Source of the DNA: Schoenoplectus triqueter
Lineage: Eukaryota > Streptophyta > Magnoliopsida > Poales > Cyperaceae
Direction: 5' to 3'
NCBI GenBank assembly: GCA_964058805.1
Contig: CAXKVV010000882.1
Span: 1-29,952 of the forward strand
Length of the DNA stretch: 29,952 bases
The notes below the pieces were generated by a model. That model made no database searches and had not been told where the DNA came from. It saw only the letters and a program-made list of their open reading frames with translations. Position 1 is the first letter of the stretch. Every line of letters starts with the position of its first letter. Made by a program: the position numbers and the translations under genes. Below are positions 11,601-21,270 of this stretch, one piece after another.

Positions 11601-12871
11601 AGGGAGAGGGGTGAACGGTAACTTCACTGTCACGAATGGAGGATAGGGCCGGATTGTGTGATTATTTTTATTGAGAAAAAATATTTAATATTGTGCATAA
11701 TGAAATAATTATGTAAAGATATCAAAATATAAAATTCCGTAGACGAAAACTTTCTCCATCAACTTGATTATCTATTACTTTGAGCTTTATTTTGTTGTTA
11801 TTTTAATATATAAAATGTTATTATTTTAATAATTTTTTTATTAGATAAGCATATATATTAAATTATTATTTTTTTGTTTAGTACCCGATTAGTTAATGGG
11901 TTTGAACCCGATAAGCTATTACAATCCGATAATTCCCCCCCCCCCCCCCGACCAAAATTCTACATCCGCCCCTGAGCACCAGGTCCATCGTCGTGGTCGC
12001 CGACCGATGAAGTTGTTGTCAGTGGTAGTCCTATGTCAAGGAGATTCATACCCAAAGAAGAGGCTAGGTTTGCTTGTATTTCAAAGTGGGGAGAAGAGAG
12101 AGTAAGGGAGGAGAGGAGAAGGCAGGAGGAGGACGGGGAGGCGGGGGAGGCTAGCGGCATGGCCTCCCCCTCCTAGGGTTTCTTAGCTCTTTCTTTTTTT
12201 GCTCTAGCATTCGCTTTTCTTTTTTCGCTTTCTTTCTTTCGCGAGCGCTCAATCCAATTGTTATTGTTTTTTGACAGCATAAAATCTGATTACTGTTTTA
12301 TCGTTTTCTATTTGTATTTTTTTGCCTGATAGTCTCCTATTGGGGTTGCAAGTGGCGCCATAGCTGGTCACTTCATTGCTACTTCTATTGCTATCTTGGG
12401 AGGTGCATTTCTGGCGAATTATATATCTGAGAAAGTGGTATGCAATTTTATGTTTAAGATCCCATTCTTGCTGTTATTTTGGTTGCTTGTAAATCAGGAT
12501 TAGTGTACTGGACAATACATTTGGTAATGCCAATAAAATTTGAACAGAAGTAAACAAGAAAGTTGGAATTCCCACATTAGAACTAAGAAAATAAATAACC
12601 TTAATTGAAATAGGAAAGAAATTGATACCATCTCATTTCTACTTGGTGAGATGGCTTGGTACTGTCTTATTTTCTGATACTGTACTAGGGAATTTAGGCC
12701 CACATTAGATTTATTTTAGTATGAAATTGTAAATTTATCACAAATATAATGTCAAATATGAGAAAAGAGTTTTCTTATGATTTCATTTTTTTTAATATTT
12801 GTCAGGTTGGGTTCTTGGGAGGAGTGTTGTTCTTAGTCTTTGCTGCGGCTACTCTTCTCGGTGTTTTCTAG
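8677..12871 (+). CDS. PAM71: GDT1-like protein 1, chloroplastic (PAM71-type Mn2+/Ca2+ transporter), ten exons
   Basis: Exons: 8677-8818, 8912-9047, 9224-9407, 9493-9540, 9726-9822, 10119-10282, 10840-10905, 10995-11045, 12333-12437, 12806-12871. All introns are GT-AG and phases join cleanly, giving about 352 residues (family usually 350-370). The Arg/Ser/Pro-rich N-terminus looks like a chloroplast transit peptide, with VRA near residue 66 a plausible cleavage area. A membrane segment lies at about 103-124. The family's two signature motifs are present: SEIGDKT (149-155, spanning exons 3 and 4) and EWGDRS (280-285, exon 8), separated by an acidic loop rich in Glu. PAM71/BICAT1 homologues carry Mn2+ and Ca2+ across thylakoid membranes for photosystem II assembly. 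Assignment to PAM71 rather than its envelope paralogue CMT1 rests on SGFTAAFTLIF before the first motif and on LPIGEYAA. Exon 2 could instead start at 8915, one codon shorter. Start codon and exon 1 are the least certain parts. Confidence 0.9.
9562..9665 (+). repeat. Short dispersed repeat (SINE-like) in GDT1-like intron 4
   Basis: A run of ACAACAACAACAACAA is followed by AGCCTTTAATCCCAAATAAA and then TTGGGGTAGGCTAGA. CCCAAATAAATTGGGG is a small palindrome. The same unit lies in reverse orientation at 19498-19544. This motif is a familiar dispersed short repeat in plant genomes, probably a retroposon terminus; I assign the class by resemblance only. Confidence 0.6.
9872..10027. repeat. 78-bp tandem duplication in GDT1-like intron 5
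   Basis: Two head-to-tail copies of a 78-bp unit (9872-9949 and 9950-10027) share CAGATACATGCCTATTAAAC and TCTCTGTCACTACTG. They differ at only a few positions, so the duplication is fairly recent. It lies wholly within the intron and should not affect the protein. Confidence 0.9.
11077..12255 (-). mobile_element. Nested retroposon-like insertion in GDT1-like intron 8
   Basis: Almost the whole 1.29-kb intron is foreign-looking. A 12-T run at 11077-11088 is followed by TAGTAGGTGAAAAGCCTACTA, a 7-bp-stem hairpin. Read on the minus strand this is a hairpin plus poly-A, like a LINE 3' end. GC-rich, GA-rich DNA follows on the + strand, with a partial duplication of an AACCCGAGAGAGAGAG-containing segment (about 11437 and 11554). 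At the other end, minus-strand AAACCCTAGGAGGGGGAGG leads into a GC-rich open frame starting near 12160. No reverse transcriptase is visible, so any LINE would be heavily deleted. Class and borders are uncertain; AATTGTT at both sides may be a short target duplication. Confidence 0.45.
11657..11974 (+). mobile_element. hAT-like element fragment nested in intron 8
   Basis: This matches the right three-quarters of the intact element at 5741-6167 and ends TACATCCGCCCCTG, the inverse of a perfect CAGGGGCGGATGTA hAT terminus. Roughly the first 115 bp of the element is missing or replaced. A poly-C run of about 14 lies at 11936-11949, where the intact copy has only six C. It sits within the retroposon-like insertion, which it probably entered later. 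Confidence 0.7.
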
Positions 12872-12908
12872 TTCTTTAGTTATACATTAAATTAATTGCT
12901 TCCTGTTC

Positions 12909-12914
12909 AATAAA
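12909..12914 (+). terminator. Candidate polyadenylation signal of the GDT1-like gene
   Basis: AATAAA lies 38 bases after the stop codon, followed by further AT-rich sequence. The position is plausible for a plant polyadenylation signal; no cleavage site can be fixed from sequence. Confidence 0.4.
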
Positions 12915-14178
12915 AAAATAAATAGTTCTGAAGTTGCCTTCTTTTACTAGGGCTTTGTTAATTTTGTAGCCTGATTGTATCATAAAGTACACAATCATGT
13001 ATCCTTGTTTAATATGTATAAATAATAAACCTAATTTTTTTTTATCTAAGCTGAGAAATGTTCGGATTTATACAACTAAGCGAAATGAATTGAACTTTTG
13101 CAATCTGAGCTAGATGTTGGCGTTCTCATATGCTGCATTAAAAAAAAATGATAATAGTGATGTTCTAAAATTTTCAGCTTCTGTTTCAATTGATAAGCTC
13201 TTAATCATTTGTTGAACGCTTTGCATGGTGAGGAATTTAATTGTTTATTTTGACTTGTGAAATGGTTGATATTGAATAGTTGGTAAAAATAATATGCATA
13301 TCCTTTTGAAAACAAGTAGTAGATCTGTTGTTATTTTTATTGCAGTGGTCACAAACGAAGATTTAGAAAGAAAAAAAATTCACAAAAAATGGTAAGTACT
13401 CGATTGTGACTGCAGGGGGCTAATTGCAGCTGTTATTCAGTGTTTTTTGTGCATTTTTTTCTTTTGTAACCGTTGCTTTTATTTTGTGATTGTGACTGCA
13501 GCAAAATAAAAATAGTTTTATTATTCATTTTCAAGGATTGACAAAAAAAGTTCATGTTTATTCATTTCCAACACAATGCATTTTTAAAACTCTATTCGGA
13601 ATAAGTTTGAAAATGGACCCGCTGTTTTGAAACGCCCCCATAGAATAACTGTTTTAATTATGCCGCAAATCAAAACAGGATGCCGAAATTTTACACCGTC
13701 TCAATTTTTTCTTTGATTTCAGATACTCAACTCATTTGTCTTAAATAAGAAAAAAAAATGGTTTGGAATAAGAACATAAGAATTAAAACCCTGGACCAAA
13801 ATTATATTCAGTGGTTTCGGTTGGATGCAATACCATTGCGGGAGTATTTTAAACAGCCATATGGTTTCCGGGCAATAATCTACAAACAATCCCATGTTGT
13901 TTGAAGGAAACAACTTATGAATTATTATATTATTAGTACTTAATTCAAAAGTTCCAGATACCGTATCAATTCAAACCCACATCTAATTGACCTACATATA
14001 TACGTGCTTTCCACATTGCCACCCTGCCTTGCGTTGTCAAGTCATTTATCTCATGTTTAGCTAGCCCGTTGGTACCTTTTATGTAAGAGACATCAATAAC
14101 TTTTCTTATTCGTTATAACCATTATAAGATTTAAACTCGACAAAAGAACTTCCTTGTCATCTTTTTCCCTCTCAAACC
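12915..14178. other. Intergenic, upstream of aspartic protease 1
   Basis: No gene is supported. The motif GTGATTGTGACTGCAG...AAAATAAAAA recurs loosely around 13400-13510. A TATA-like CATATATACG lies at about 13995, roughly 180 bases upstream of the protease start, and ATTATAAG at about 14122 is another candidate; neither is decisive. Confidence 0.35.
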
Positions 14179-15456
14179 ATGACTTATGTACAATCACTTA
14201 TCATCTTCCTGCTCTCCCTTCTACCGTTTCTTGCCACCTCTAGCTTGCAAAGTGCACGTCTTGAGCTCAAGTATGTCGACTCCACCACTGATTTTTCAAA
14301 GATGGAAATTATTCGTCGAGCTGCCCATCGCAGCCTTCGACGTGTCTCCAACCTAGCTAGCCTTGGCCCCTCCAAAAATTTCAGTGCCGGTTGTCATGCC
14401 AGCACGGCATCATATGTAATTGACATATCCATTGGGACTCCACCTGTGCTCATGTCAGCCATTTTAGACACTGGAAGTGATCTCATCTGGACGCAGTGCA
14501 GTCCTTGCACGATGTGCTTTTCACAACCAAACCCTATATTTGTGCCGGCTAATTCAACTACATTCTCTAAGATTCCATGTTCTTCTTCCCTCTGCAAGTC
14601 TTTGCCAAAATCTACGTGTAATTCACAATGTGACTATGAATATTCATATGGTGATGGTAGTTCAACTAAAGGTTTCATGGGTTTTGAGACCTTCTCCTTC
14701 GGAGCTGATAACTCGGTCAAGATTTCCAGTATTGGGTTCGGATGTGGAAACAATAATGTTGGGGCGACTGATAACTCCAGTGGGATTGTTGGTATGGGAC
14801 GAGGTCCTTTGTCACTAGTCTCTCAGCTGAATGTGACGAAATTCTCATATTGTTTCAATTCAATCCATAACAAAAGCTCGAGCATTCTTCTCCTCGGTTC
14901 TTGGGCTAACATGATGAGTAATGCCAGCAAATCAATACCATTCATGTCAAATCCTCATGACTCACCAATGAGTTCTTTCTATTACCTCCCATTACAAGGG
15001 ATCACTGTCGGCAGAGCTCATCTTCCCATCCCCCCATCTGTATTCCAAATGACAGAAAATGGAAGTGGTGGGTTAATCATAGATTCTGGCACGACTGTAA
15101 CGGCACTAGAGGAACGAGCATTTATCATAGTGGCACGAGCTTTCATGTCTCAAATTAAGTTGCCACAGGTAAATGGGGCCAAGATTGGGCTGAGTCTTTG
15201 CTTCTCTCTGCCAGAAGGGGGCATCAAATCGGTCAACATTCCAAAAATGATATTTCATTTTGACGGTGCTGATATGGATTTACCTCTAGAAAATTATATG
15301 GTGGAGGATAGTATGAATAAATTGCTATGTCTGGGGATGGTTAGCACGAGAGGCATATCAATTTTAGGTAACATGCAACAGCAAAATATGAATATATTCT
15401 ATGATATAGAGAATGGAATTCTCTCTTTTGAGCCTGCTGTGTGCAGCAACCTGTAG
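14179..15456 (+). CDS. Nepenthesin-type aspartic protease (CDR1-like), intronless
   Basis: An uninterrupted 425-residue frame, typical in length for plant A1B proteases. An N-terminal hydrophobic segment (about residues 5-20) looks like a secretion signal, followed by a short propeptide. The N-terminal lobe begins near residue 79 with a YVIDISIGTPP motif. Catalytic aspartates are in DTGSD (Asp97) and DSGTT (Asp302); the flap tyrosine is in SYGDGS (Tyr157). The Cys-rich nepenthesin insert is present (Cys107, 110, 113, 134, 139, 147, 151), as is a C-terminal ILGNMQQQN motif. It should be a secreted or vacuolar endopeptidase active at acid pH. Relatives include Arabidopsis CDR1 in apoplastic defence signalling, but the substrate here is unknown. 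It is convergent with the protease gene at 15775-17022, suggesting an inverted local duplication followed by strong divergence. All key residues are intact. Confidence 0.93.
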   Translation: MTYVQSLIIFLLSLLPFLATSSLQSARLELKYVDSTTDFSKMEIIRRAAHRSLRRVSNLASLGPSKNFSAGCHASTASYVIDISIGTPPVLMSAILDTGSDLIWTQCSPCTMCFSQPNPIFVPANSTTFSKIPCSSSLCKSLPKSTCNSQCDYEYSYGDGSSTKGFMGFETFSFGADNSVKISSIGFGCGNNNVGATDNSSGIVGMGRGPLSLVSQLNVTKFSYCFNSIHNKSSSILLLGSWANMMSNASKSIPFMSNPHDSPMSSFYYLPLQGITVGRAHLPIPPSVFQMTENGSGGLIIDSGTTVTALEERAFIIVARAFMSQIKLPQVNGAKIGLSLCFSLPEGGIKSVNIPKMIFHFDGADMDLPLENYMVEDSMNKLLCLGMVSTRGISILGNMQQQNMNIFYDIENGILSFEPAVCSNL

Positions 15457-15774
15457 ATAGTTTAAGGATGGATTTTTTTTTTATTTTTTTCTAAATTTTG
15501 ATGATTGTGTCAAGCACGATTTGGTTTTATAACGTGCAGGCCATTCATCAATTGTTTCCCGCCATATTTTATTTTTCGGAATTATATAATTCTATAGGAT
15601 TTCATTGATTAGTTACAAAAGAATCTTTTTCTGTCAATAACTCCATTTTGTCATTTCGTTGTCAAGAAAATATTTACAAAATCAAATATTTGAATTTCAT
15701 GAGAATACACAATGTAATTATTTTCTTCGACCCTGTCTTATACATTTTTCTAGATAAATTTATCAGAAGACAAC
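15457..15774. other. Shared 3' intergenic region between convergent protease genes
   Basis: 318 bases of AT-rich sequence lie between the two stop codons. Both genes transcribe towards each other, so their 3' ends lie close together or may overlap as antisense transcripts. No canonical AATAAA is evident on either strand. Confidence 0.5.
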
Positions 15775-17022
15775 TCATATATTGTCGCAGTCAGTCGGGG
15801 CAAAGGAAAGTCGCATGTTGTCAAGATCGTAAATGATTTGCATGTCCATCTGCATTATATTTCCTATGGTGTTGGTTTCCCTGTCCCTCACAATCATCAT
15901 ACAGAGCAGTTTATTTTCGGGATCACTCCGGAAGTAGTTATCCTGTGGCAAAATCATTTTAGCGCCTCCTTCAAAATGAAAGGCCATTAATGGAAGCCTT
16001 ACCCATCTATTGGTTTTGAAACAAAGATCAAACCCTGGAATTTCCATAGGATCAGCAAGGGGTAGCTTTACTTGTTCAATGAAAGCCCTCTTCACTTGCT
16101 TAATTAGCGGTGTCATTAGGTATGAGAATGTTGCTCCCGAATCAATCAATGCCGCATTGGATTTCAATCTAACTGGACTATTTTTAACCGGTATGTATTT
16201 CAAGCCAACTGTGATTCCTGTTAGCTTAACAGAATATACAGTGAACTCATTGTGCTTAACAAGTGGAGTTGATTGCACCTTGCCTCCCTTTATGGTCGCA
16301 TATGAACCAAATAAGAGAGGGTTTGCCTTTCTCGTGTCAGATTGGAGGCAATATGAGAATTTTCCATATCCGAGCTGAGAAATAAGCGATAATTTTCCTC
16401 CTGCAAGACCTAAAATACCAGATGATCCGCCATAATCACCCTTGTTCTCTTTTCCACATCCAAAAGTAATTCCTGGTACTGCTACACTACCAATTCTAAA
16501 AGTCTCTGTTGCAAGGTAGCCTTTTGTAAAGGAATCATCCATGTATGTGTAATCATATTCACACCGGTTGTTCATACAGCTTGTGCTACCATCCGTATGT
16601 TGTCTATTGCACTGAGGGCTACTGCAAGAGAGCTTGGAGAAGGAAGTTGATTGTGAGGGATTGAATAGCGGGTTGAGTTGCTTGAAGCAGGGATTGCATG
16701 GCTTGCACTGTGTCCAGATGAGGTTACTTCCTGTGTCGATCTCTACATTCAACAGATGTGGTGGGGTACCTATGTGAAGTTGTACCGAATAGTCACCATC
16801 ACCAACTCTAAACGGGGCTTCCATTCCTGGTGGATTTCTTAGACGGGTGGCCATCAAGGATGCTCTCACTTTTGTTCTGTTCACATCACGAATGAAATCT
16901 ATGGTTGGATATACACGTGTCATGGTTGTTCTAAAACCTATTAAGGCTGACGCCCCTGAGGTGAGATAAATTAAACAAAGAAGATAGGGGAACACTACAC
17001 GAGCAAAATGGTACTTGGCCAT
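15775..17022 (-). CDS. Nepenthesin-type aspartic protease (CDR1-like), intronless, atypical flap
   Basis: An uninterrupted 415-residue minus-strand frame. Residues about 7-26 form a hydrophobic signal peptide, followed by a propeptide; the catalytic unit begins near residue 78 (YSVQLHIGTPP). Catalytic aspartates are in DTGSN (Asp96) and DSGAT (Asp294). The insert cysteines are kept (Cys106, 109, 112, 133, 138, 149, 154). The flap is unusual: the usual Tyr-Gly-Asp-Gly-Ser is Tyr-Met-Asp-Asp-Ser at 160-164, so the tyrosine stays but both glycines are lost. TIGNIMQMDMQ near 385-395 replaces the usual ILGN(M/F)QQQN. It is probably a secreted or vacuolar acid protease with altered flap flexibility or specificity; this is inference. 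It is the convergent neighbour of 14179-15456 but clearly diverged from it. The frame is open throughout, so it is not a pseudogene by sequence. Confidence 0.9.
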   Translation of the reverse strand: MAKYHFARVVFPYLLCLIYLTSGASALIGFRTTMTRVYPTIDFIRDVNRTKVRASLMATRLRNPPGMEAPFRVGDGDYSVQLHIGTPPHLLNVEIDTGSNLIWTQCKPCNPCFKQLNPLFNPSQSTSFSKLSCSSPQCNRQHTDGSTSCMNNRCEYDYTYMDDSFTKGYLATETFRIGSVAVPGITFGCGKENKGDYGGSSGILGLAGGKLSLISQLGYGKFSYCLQSDTRKANPLLFGSYATIKGGKVQSTPLVKHNEFTVYSVKLTGITVGLKYIPVKNSPVRLKSNAALIDSGATFSYLMTPLIKQVKRAFIEQVKLPLADPMEIPGFDLCFKTNRWVRLPLMAFHFEGGAKMILPQDNYFRSDPENKLLCMMIVRDRETNTIGNIMQMDMQIIYDLDNMRLSFAPTDCDNI

Positions 17023-17724
17023 GGTACTATGGGATTGTAGAGCTCCAGTAGAATCAATGTACTAATAATTGAAGGGTCATTCCTTCACAGTTCATTATCT
17101 TTCATTTTTGTTTTGCTGTTGGGCAACAACAACACGCTAAGCAAGAAATCAGGGCTAAATGTAATGCAAGCCTCGAAATTTTAGAGTTTGGCTTATCAGA
17201 AAACTGAATATAACTATTTATGGCTTATCACAAAACTAAAGTCGTTAAATAGCTCCATTTGTCTCTAATACTTTTTTTAAAATAACAAATGAATGTGATC
17301 AAGAATATAAAAGGGATTATCCCCCCCCCCCACCAAAAAAAGAGAAGGTAAAACTACCCAATTAGCACCAATGGCGACCTCGAGTCGCTAACAAAGCATG
17401 CCCACATATTGTCTACCTTAGACTTTATGTGGTTGTATGCGCCTCATATGCTGATATGCTTGACTATCGCAATTTAACATATGTTTAGCTTGTTGGTTCC
17501 TTTTAGGATATAAGTACAGTTTTCAAGGGATGTTACCAGCAAAGAAAATGTTGTGGCAAACACTTTATTAGTAACTTTTAACAACCACAAGGTGATTTTT
17601 ACACTCAGCACAATTACAGAAATTTGCTTTCCTGAGATTCATCTCTTTATAAATATATAATGCAAACTCCTTTGACAAATAAAGCACTGTGACAGATATT
17701 AACACAAAACCTGCTGTAAGTATC
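17023..17724. other. Intergenic: protease 5' flank and 3' region of ankyrin-PGG gene A
   Basis: No gene is supported. A poly-C run of about 10 lies at 17321-17331. The part nearest 17724 would hold the 3' UTR of the minus-strand ankyrin gene. Open frames here, such as 17568-17792, are shadows of its last exon. Confidence 0.4.
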
Positions 17725-20700
17725 CTACAAAGGAATAAACAAAACCTCGTCACCAAGTATGAGCCAAACCACAATAGGAGTGCTGCACCCAATCAGTATC
17801 ACTACAATTGACAACCATCTCAACTCTGGCTCAACTACGAGATACACTGCACTAATGAGTGAGACAATCATGGACAGACATGCCACAACAGTAAGACGAT
17901 GGCCCCACTTCTGTTGATTCAGTCTGAACTTCACTGGGTCCCGCCATGCCCAAAGGAAACAGAACACCACAACTAGAGCACTGCACATAGCAATTGTGTT
18001 GGATATAACAAAGGGTTTGAATGCGGATTTTTTACCGAGAATTGCAAAGCCTTTTGTCTGGTGGTAGCCTCCAGGCATGGTAAAGATGGCAGAAAATGTG
18101 ACGGTTGCAATTAGAGCTGCTACAACTATATATGTTTGTACACATAGTTCGAAATAATCATTAGAAGTCGATTTTTTCCTACCAAAGGATTTAGAAGATG
18201 CAACTGGCGGTAATTGTTGCTTCTTGCATCTTTTCGCTTCCTGATTCTTTAGTTCCCTCCAAACATACATCTAATTTTAAATGAATATTATCTAATAAGA
18301 TAATAGACAAAGAATTGTATTTAAGAGGAACAATAAATAGATGAGTCCCCAGATTCAAAGTGATAAATTACAATGCTAGATTTTAGGGGTAACCTACTAA
18401 CCTATGAAAAATTATAATAATAAAAAGTTTCATCAATGCAAGGGTATGAACAACCTGGCTTATAAATTGCGAACTGATGGGAATTTTTCAAGTTTGAAAG
18501 TTCAGACTTACTAGATGAGTACCTCGTATGTGTTTGCTTCAAGTGTCTCAATCAGACTTCGAGCAGTTTGCCCCTTCCTGTTTAACAAACAGGGGTTAAC
18601 TCTTTTGTCCTTGAGAAGCAACAGAGATGATTGTATCCTTGATTTCTTAGCTGCAAGATGCAATGGTGTATTTCCATCATCGTCTTGATGGTTTATGATC
18701 TCCTCTGGATGTATATGTTTCAGTAGACATTTGAGTGAGCCAAATTTCCCTTTGTTGACTGCAACATGAAGTGCATTCCAACCATCATATCCGATCTGTT
18801 AAGCAATAACAAATGACATGAATATATGCATTCCTACAGCACATCCAAACTGTCAACAAGTATAGCCAGAAAGGTACATACAATAATTTGAATCTCGGTT
18901 TAAAAAATACATAGGTTTAAATGAAACCAAAAGGAGATCTGAAGAGTATATGGAAACTCTAACCTCTCACTGCCAAAGGTTTTCAGATAAATCAGAAATT
19001 TCGTATGAATATTGTAGCAAACAAAATCTCAAAGACTACATAAAATAACTAAAGCACCTCAAAACAGATTACCTGCTCTGCTGTGTCAGGACAGTGTCTA
19101 AGGATTGCCTTAATTGCCGATCTGGAACCATACTCAACAGCCACATGGAGCGGTGGTTGACCCCAGTGGTTGTTGTCGTATGCAAGTGATGGGTCCTTGA
19201 GTAACAACATTTCCACCATTTTAGCATTGTCATTCTGTGCTGCATAGTGGAGTGCATTGCAACCATCACTGTCCACATGCTTCAAAAAGTCACTCCTTCT
19301 GTGCAGCAGCATCTCCAAAATTTCTGGAACCATATTCATTGTATAAGTTATTTTATTTCTCATAATTTTCTCCAATGTCTTATATGACAAAATTAGAGTT
19401 GACAATCAAACTGGTTAGGTCATGTTGAAGTTGCATGTCATTCATGTATGAGGTCAATTTGGGTTGGTAGTCTAGGGTCCAGGGTTCCTGGACCCTGGCC
19501 TACCCCAATTTATTTGGGATTAAAGGAATTGTTGTTGTTGTTGTAGTCTTGGGTCCAGGAAATTCGGATTTTATCAGTTTTCAATCATTTTGGAGGCCTG
19601 AAGCATTTTCGATATTAAGCCCACAAAAATTGATTGGACTAATAGTGTTCCTTTAAGGTCATCCAGTTAAATGGATTGCAAGTAATGCCAGGTTTGAATG
19701 AGCGGGATTGGACTACTTGTCGCCTATGTTAGATCTGGGTTCACAACAATCCAGGTTTTGCATCAGCTGGCATCATAATATGCTCAGCTTTTCATATAAC
19801 TGTATGCAGAGTAGCAGAAGTAGCTTTTTTAAAATAAAGAAACTCAGCCTGGGTTTTGTTCAAATTCAAACAGTCCATCAGTTCTTTGTGTAACATTATA
19901 TTGCCTTGTCTCAATGTAGTTAGCAATAATGAGATCATTTATGGACCCGATCCTACTTGAATCATGATCCAGACCAATCAGGAGTGGTGTGGCATATTAC
20001 AACTGGAATCATATAAATGTACCAACGGGTACACAGCAGCAGACTACAGCTAGAATCAGACATTTTGCCCAACATTCTTACCACAAAGTCTTAAATTTTT
20101 AAAAGACTGAGATAGAACCATTTTAAAATATAAAGTCTATTATTGTACTAACTGATATGACCGCCAACAACTGCTTGGTGAAGTGGTGACCCTGTACCAG
20201 AAACACCTGGCTGAGTTTCCTCTTCCTTCTCCACCCATGATTGTTTCAGTATTCCTGTCACCACCATTGCCATGCCTTCCCGTGCAGCTATATGTAAAGG
20301 AGACTCTTTCCTTTCATTGAGCATATGGCCCAGATCAGGATTTGCCTCTAGCAGCCTAAGGGCCACTTCAGATTTACCATGTGTCACTGCTTCATGTAGT
20401 GCAGTATTACCTGTTGTCATTACCAAGGTATCGAATTTATATATTCTAACGGTTGGAACATATAGAATATTCATCATAAGAGAAGTAACCAAATAGAACA
20501 AACTATTTTTCTGATAACAATGTATAGTGCACATGAAAAATGAGCATGAGAGAGAGAGACTGGTACAGTGCTAATCTCCACAGTGATGTTTGTTCATGGA
20601 CTATTGTACTACTACAGATAATTTACAACAAAGTCCTAGACTGACATGATACAAACATAACCTGTATGATGCTTGTGGCTCTACTGTCCCTCTCAAGTAT

Positions 20701-21270
20701 GTACCAAAACTTCTGCACTAACTGAATTTCTGAACAAACTGGTCCTGTAAAATAGCCAAATATACTACAGAGTCTTTCCACACCTACTAGTCTACCATTG
20801 CCTCAAGGTGGCCTCGGATAGGCATATTAGGGAAGTCCAGTACAGTGCTACTGTATATTTCCAAGAGTTCTGAGATGCACTTAAAGAAAACATATCTTTG
20901 AAAGAGTTAAATTTTATGTTGTTCAATTACCTAGATTATTTTTTTCTGTAAGTGGACTCCCTTCTTCTGATTCAATATCAATTGGCCATGCAAGGAAATA
21001 ATTTATCAGCAAAACTGCAACTTCTATTTTACCAAATTTTGAAGCAATGTGCAGAGGTGTATCACCGTCTATGTTTTTTTCAAGCATAATTGTCTCACTT
21101 TCTTTGAGGATTCTTTCAGCAGCTTGGCGGTTGCCAAGGCGTGCTGCAATGTGTAATGCTGTGTTCTGTTGAGGAGTTCTAGAGAGAAGGGTTTTTGGCT
21201 CAGCTGTCAGAATATGCATTAGCAGTTCCAGATCGCCTTGTGTTACTGCCTTGTGCAGTGCCGGATACAT
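17725..21270 (-). CDS. Ankyrin repeat / PGG-domain membrane protein (ACD6-like), copy A, five exons
   Basis: Minus-strand exons in order: 21270-20931, 20410-20153, 19323-19073, 18795-18523, 18270-17725. All junctions are GT-AG and in phase, giving about 555 residues. About ten ankyrin motifs of the (T/S/N)xLHxA type fall at residues near 4, 38, 72, 117, 151, 189, 223, 257, 291 and 327. The last exon encodes the PGG domain (about 412-555): a VVAALIATVTFSAIFTMPGG core, then further hydrophobic segments, four in all. The family includes Arabidopsis ACD6 (salicylate-dependent cell death and defence) and ITN1 (salt response); the cytosolic ankyrin part is thought to sense or scaffold at the membrane. 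Start chosen because copy B begins the same way (M-x-P-x-L-x-KAVTQG). Relative to copy B it has eight extra residues just before the PGG core and lacks ten in exon 4. Intron 2 is about 590 bp longer than in copy B and carries a SINE-like repeat. Confidence 0.9.
19498..19544 (-). repeat. SINE-like repeat in intron 2 of ankyrin gene A
   Basis: Reverse-orientation copy of the repeat at 9562: CCTACCCCAATTTATTTGGG, then ATTAAAGG and a GTT-repeat run. A neighbouring palindrome, GTCCAGGGTTCCTGGAC at 19477-19493, may belong to the same insertion. It falls in the part of the intron that has no counterpart in gene B. Confidence 0.6.

Noticed and set aside
14041..14178. Possible TATA boxes near 13995 and 14122 for protease 1
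   Set aside because: TATA-like words are frequent in this AT-rich DNA; with no transcription start known, neither can be chosen.
16010..16378. 122-residue + frame
   Set aside because: It is antisense to the conserved core of the minus-strand aspartic protease and is a shadow.
17568..17792. 74-residue minus frame downstream of ankyrin gene A
   Set aside because: It overlaps the last exon of gene A in another frame and runs into its 3' UTR; no counterpart exists in gene B.
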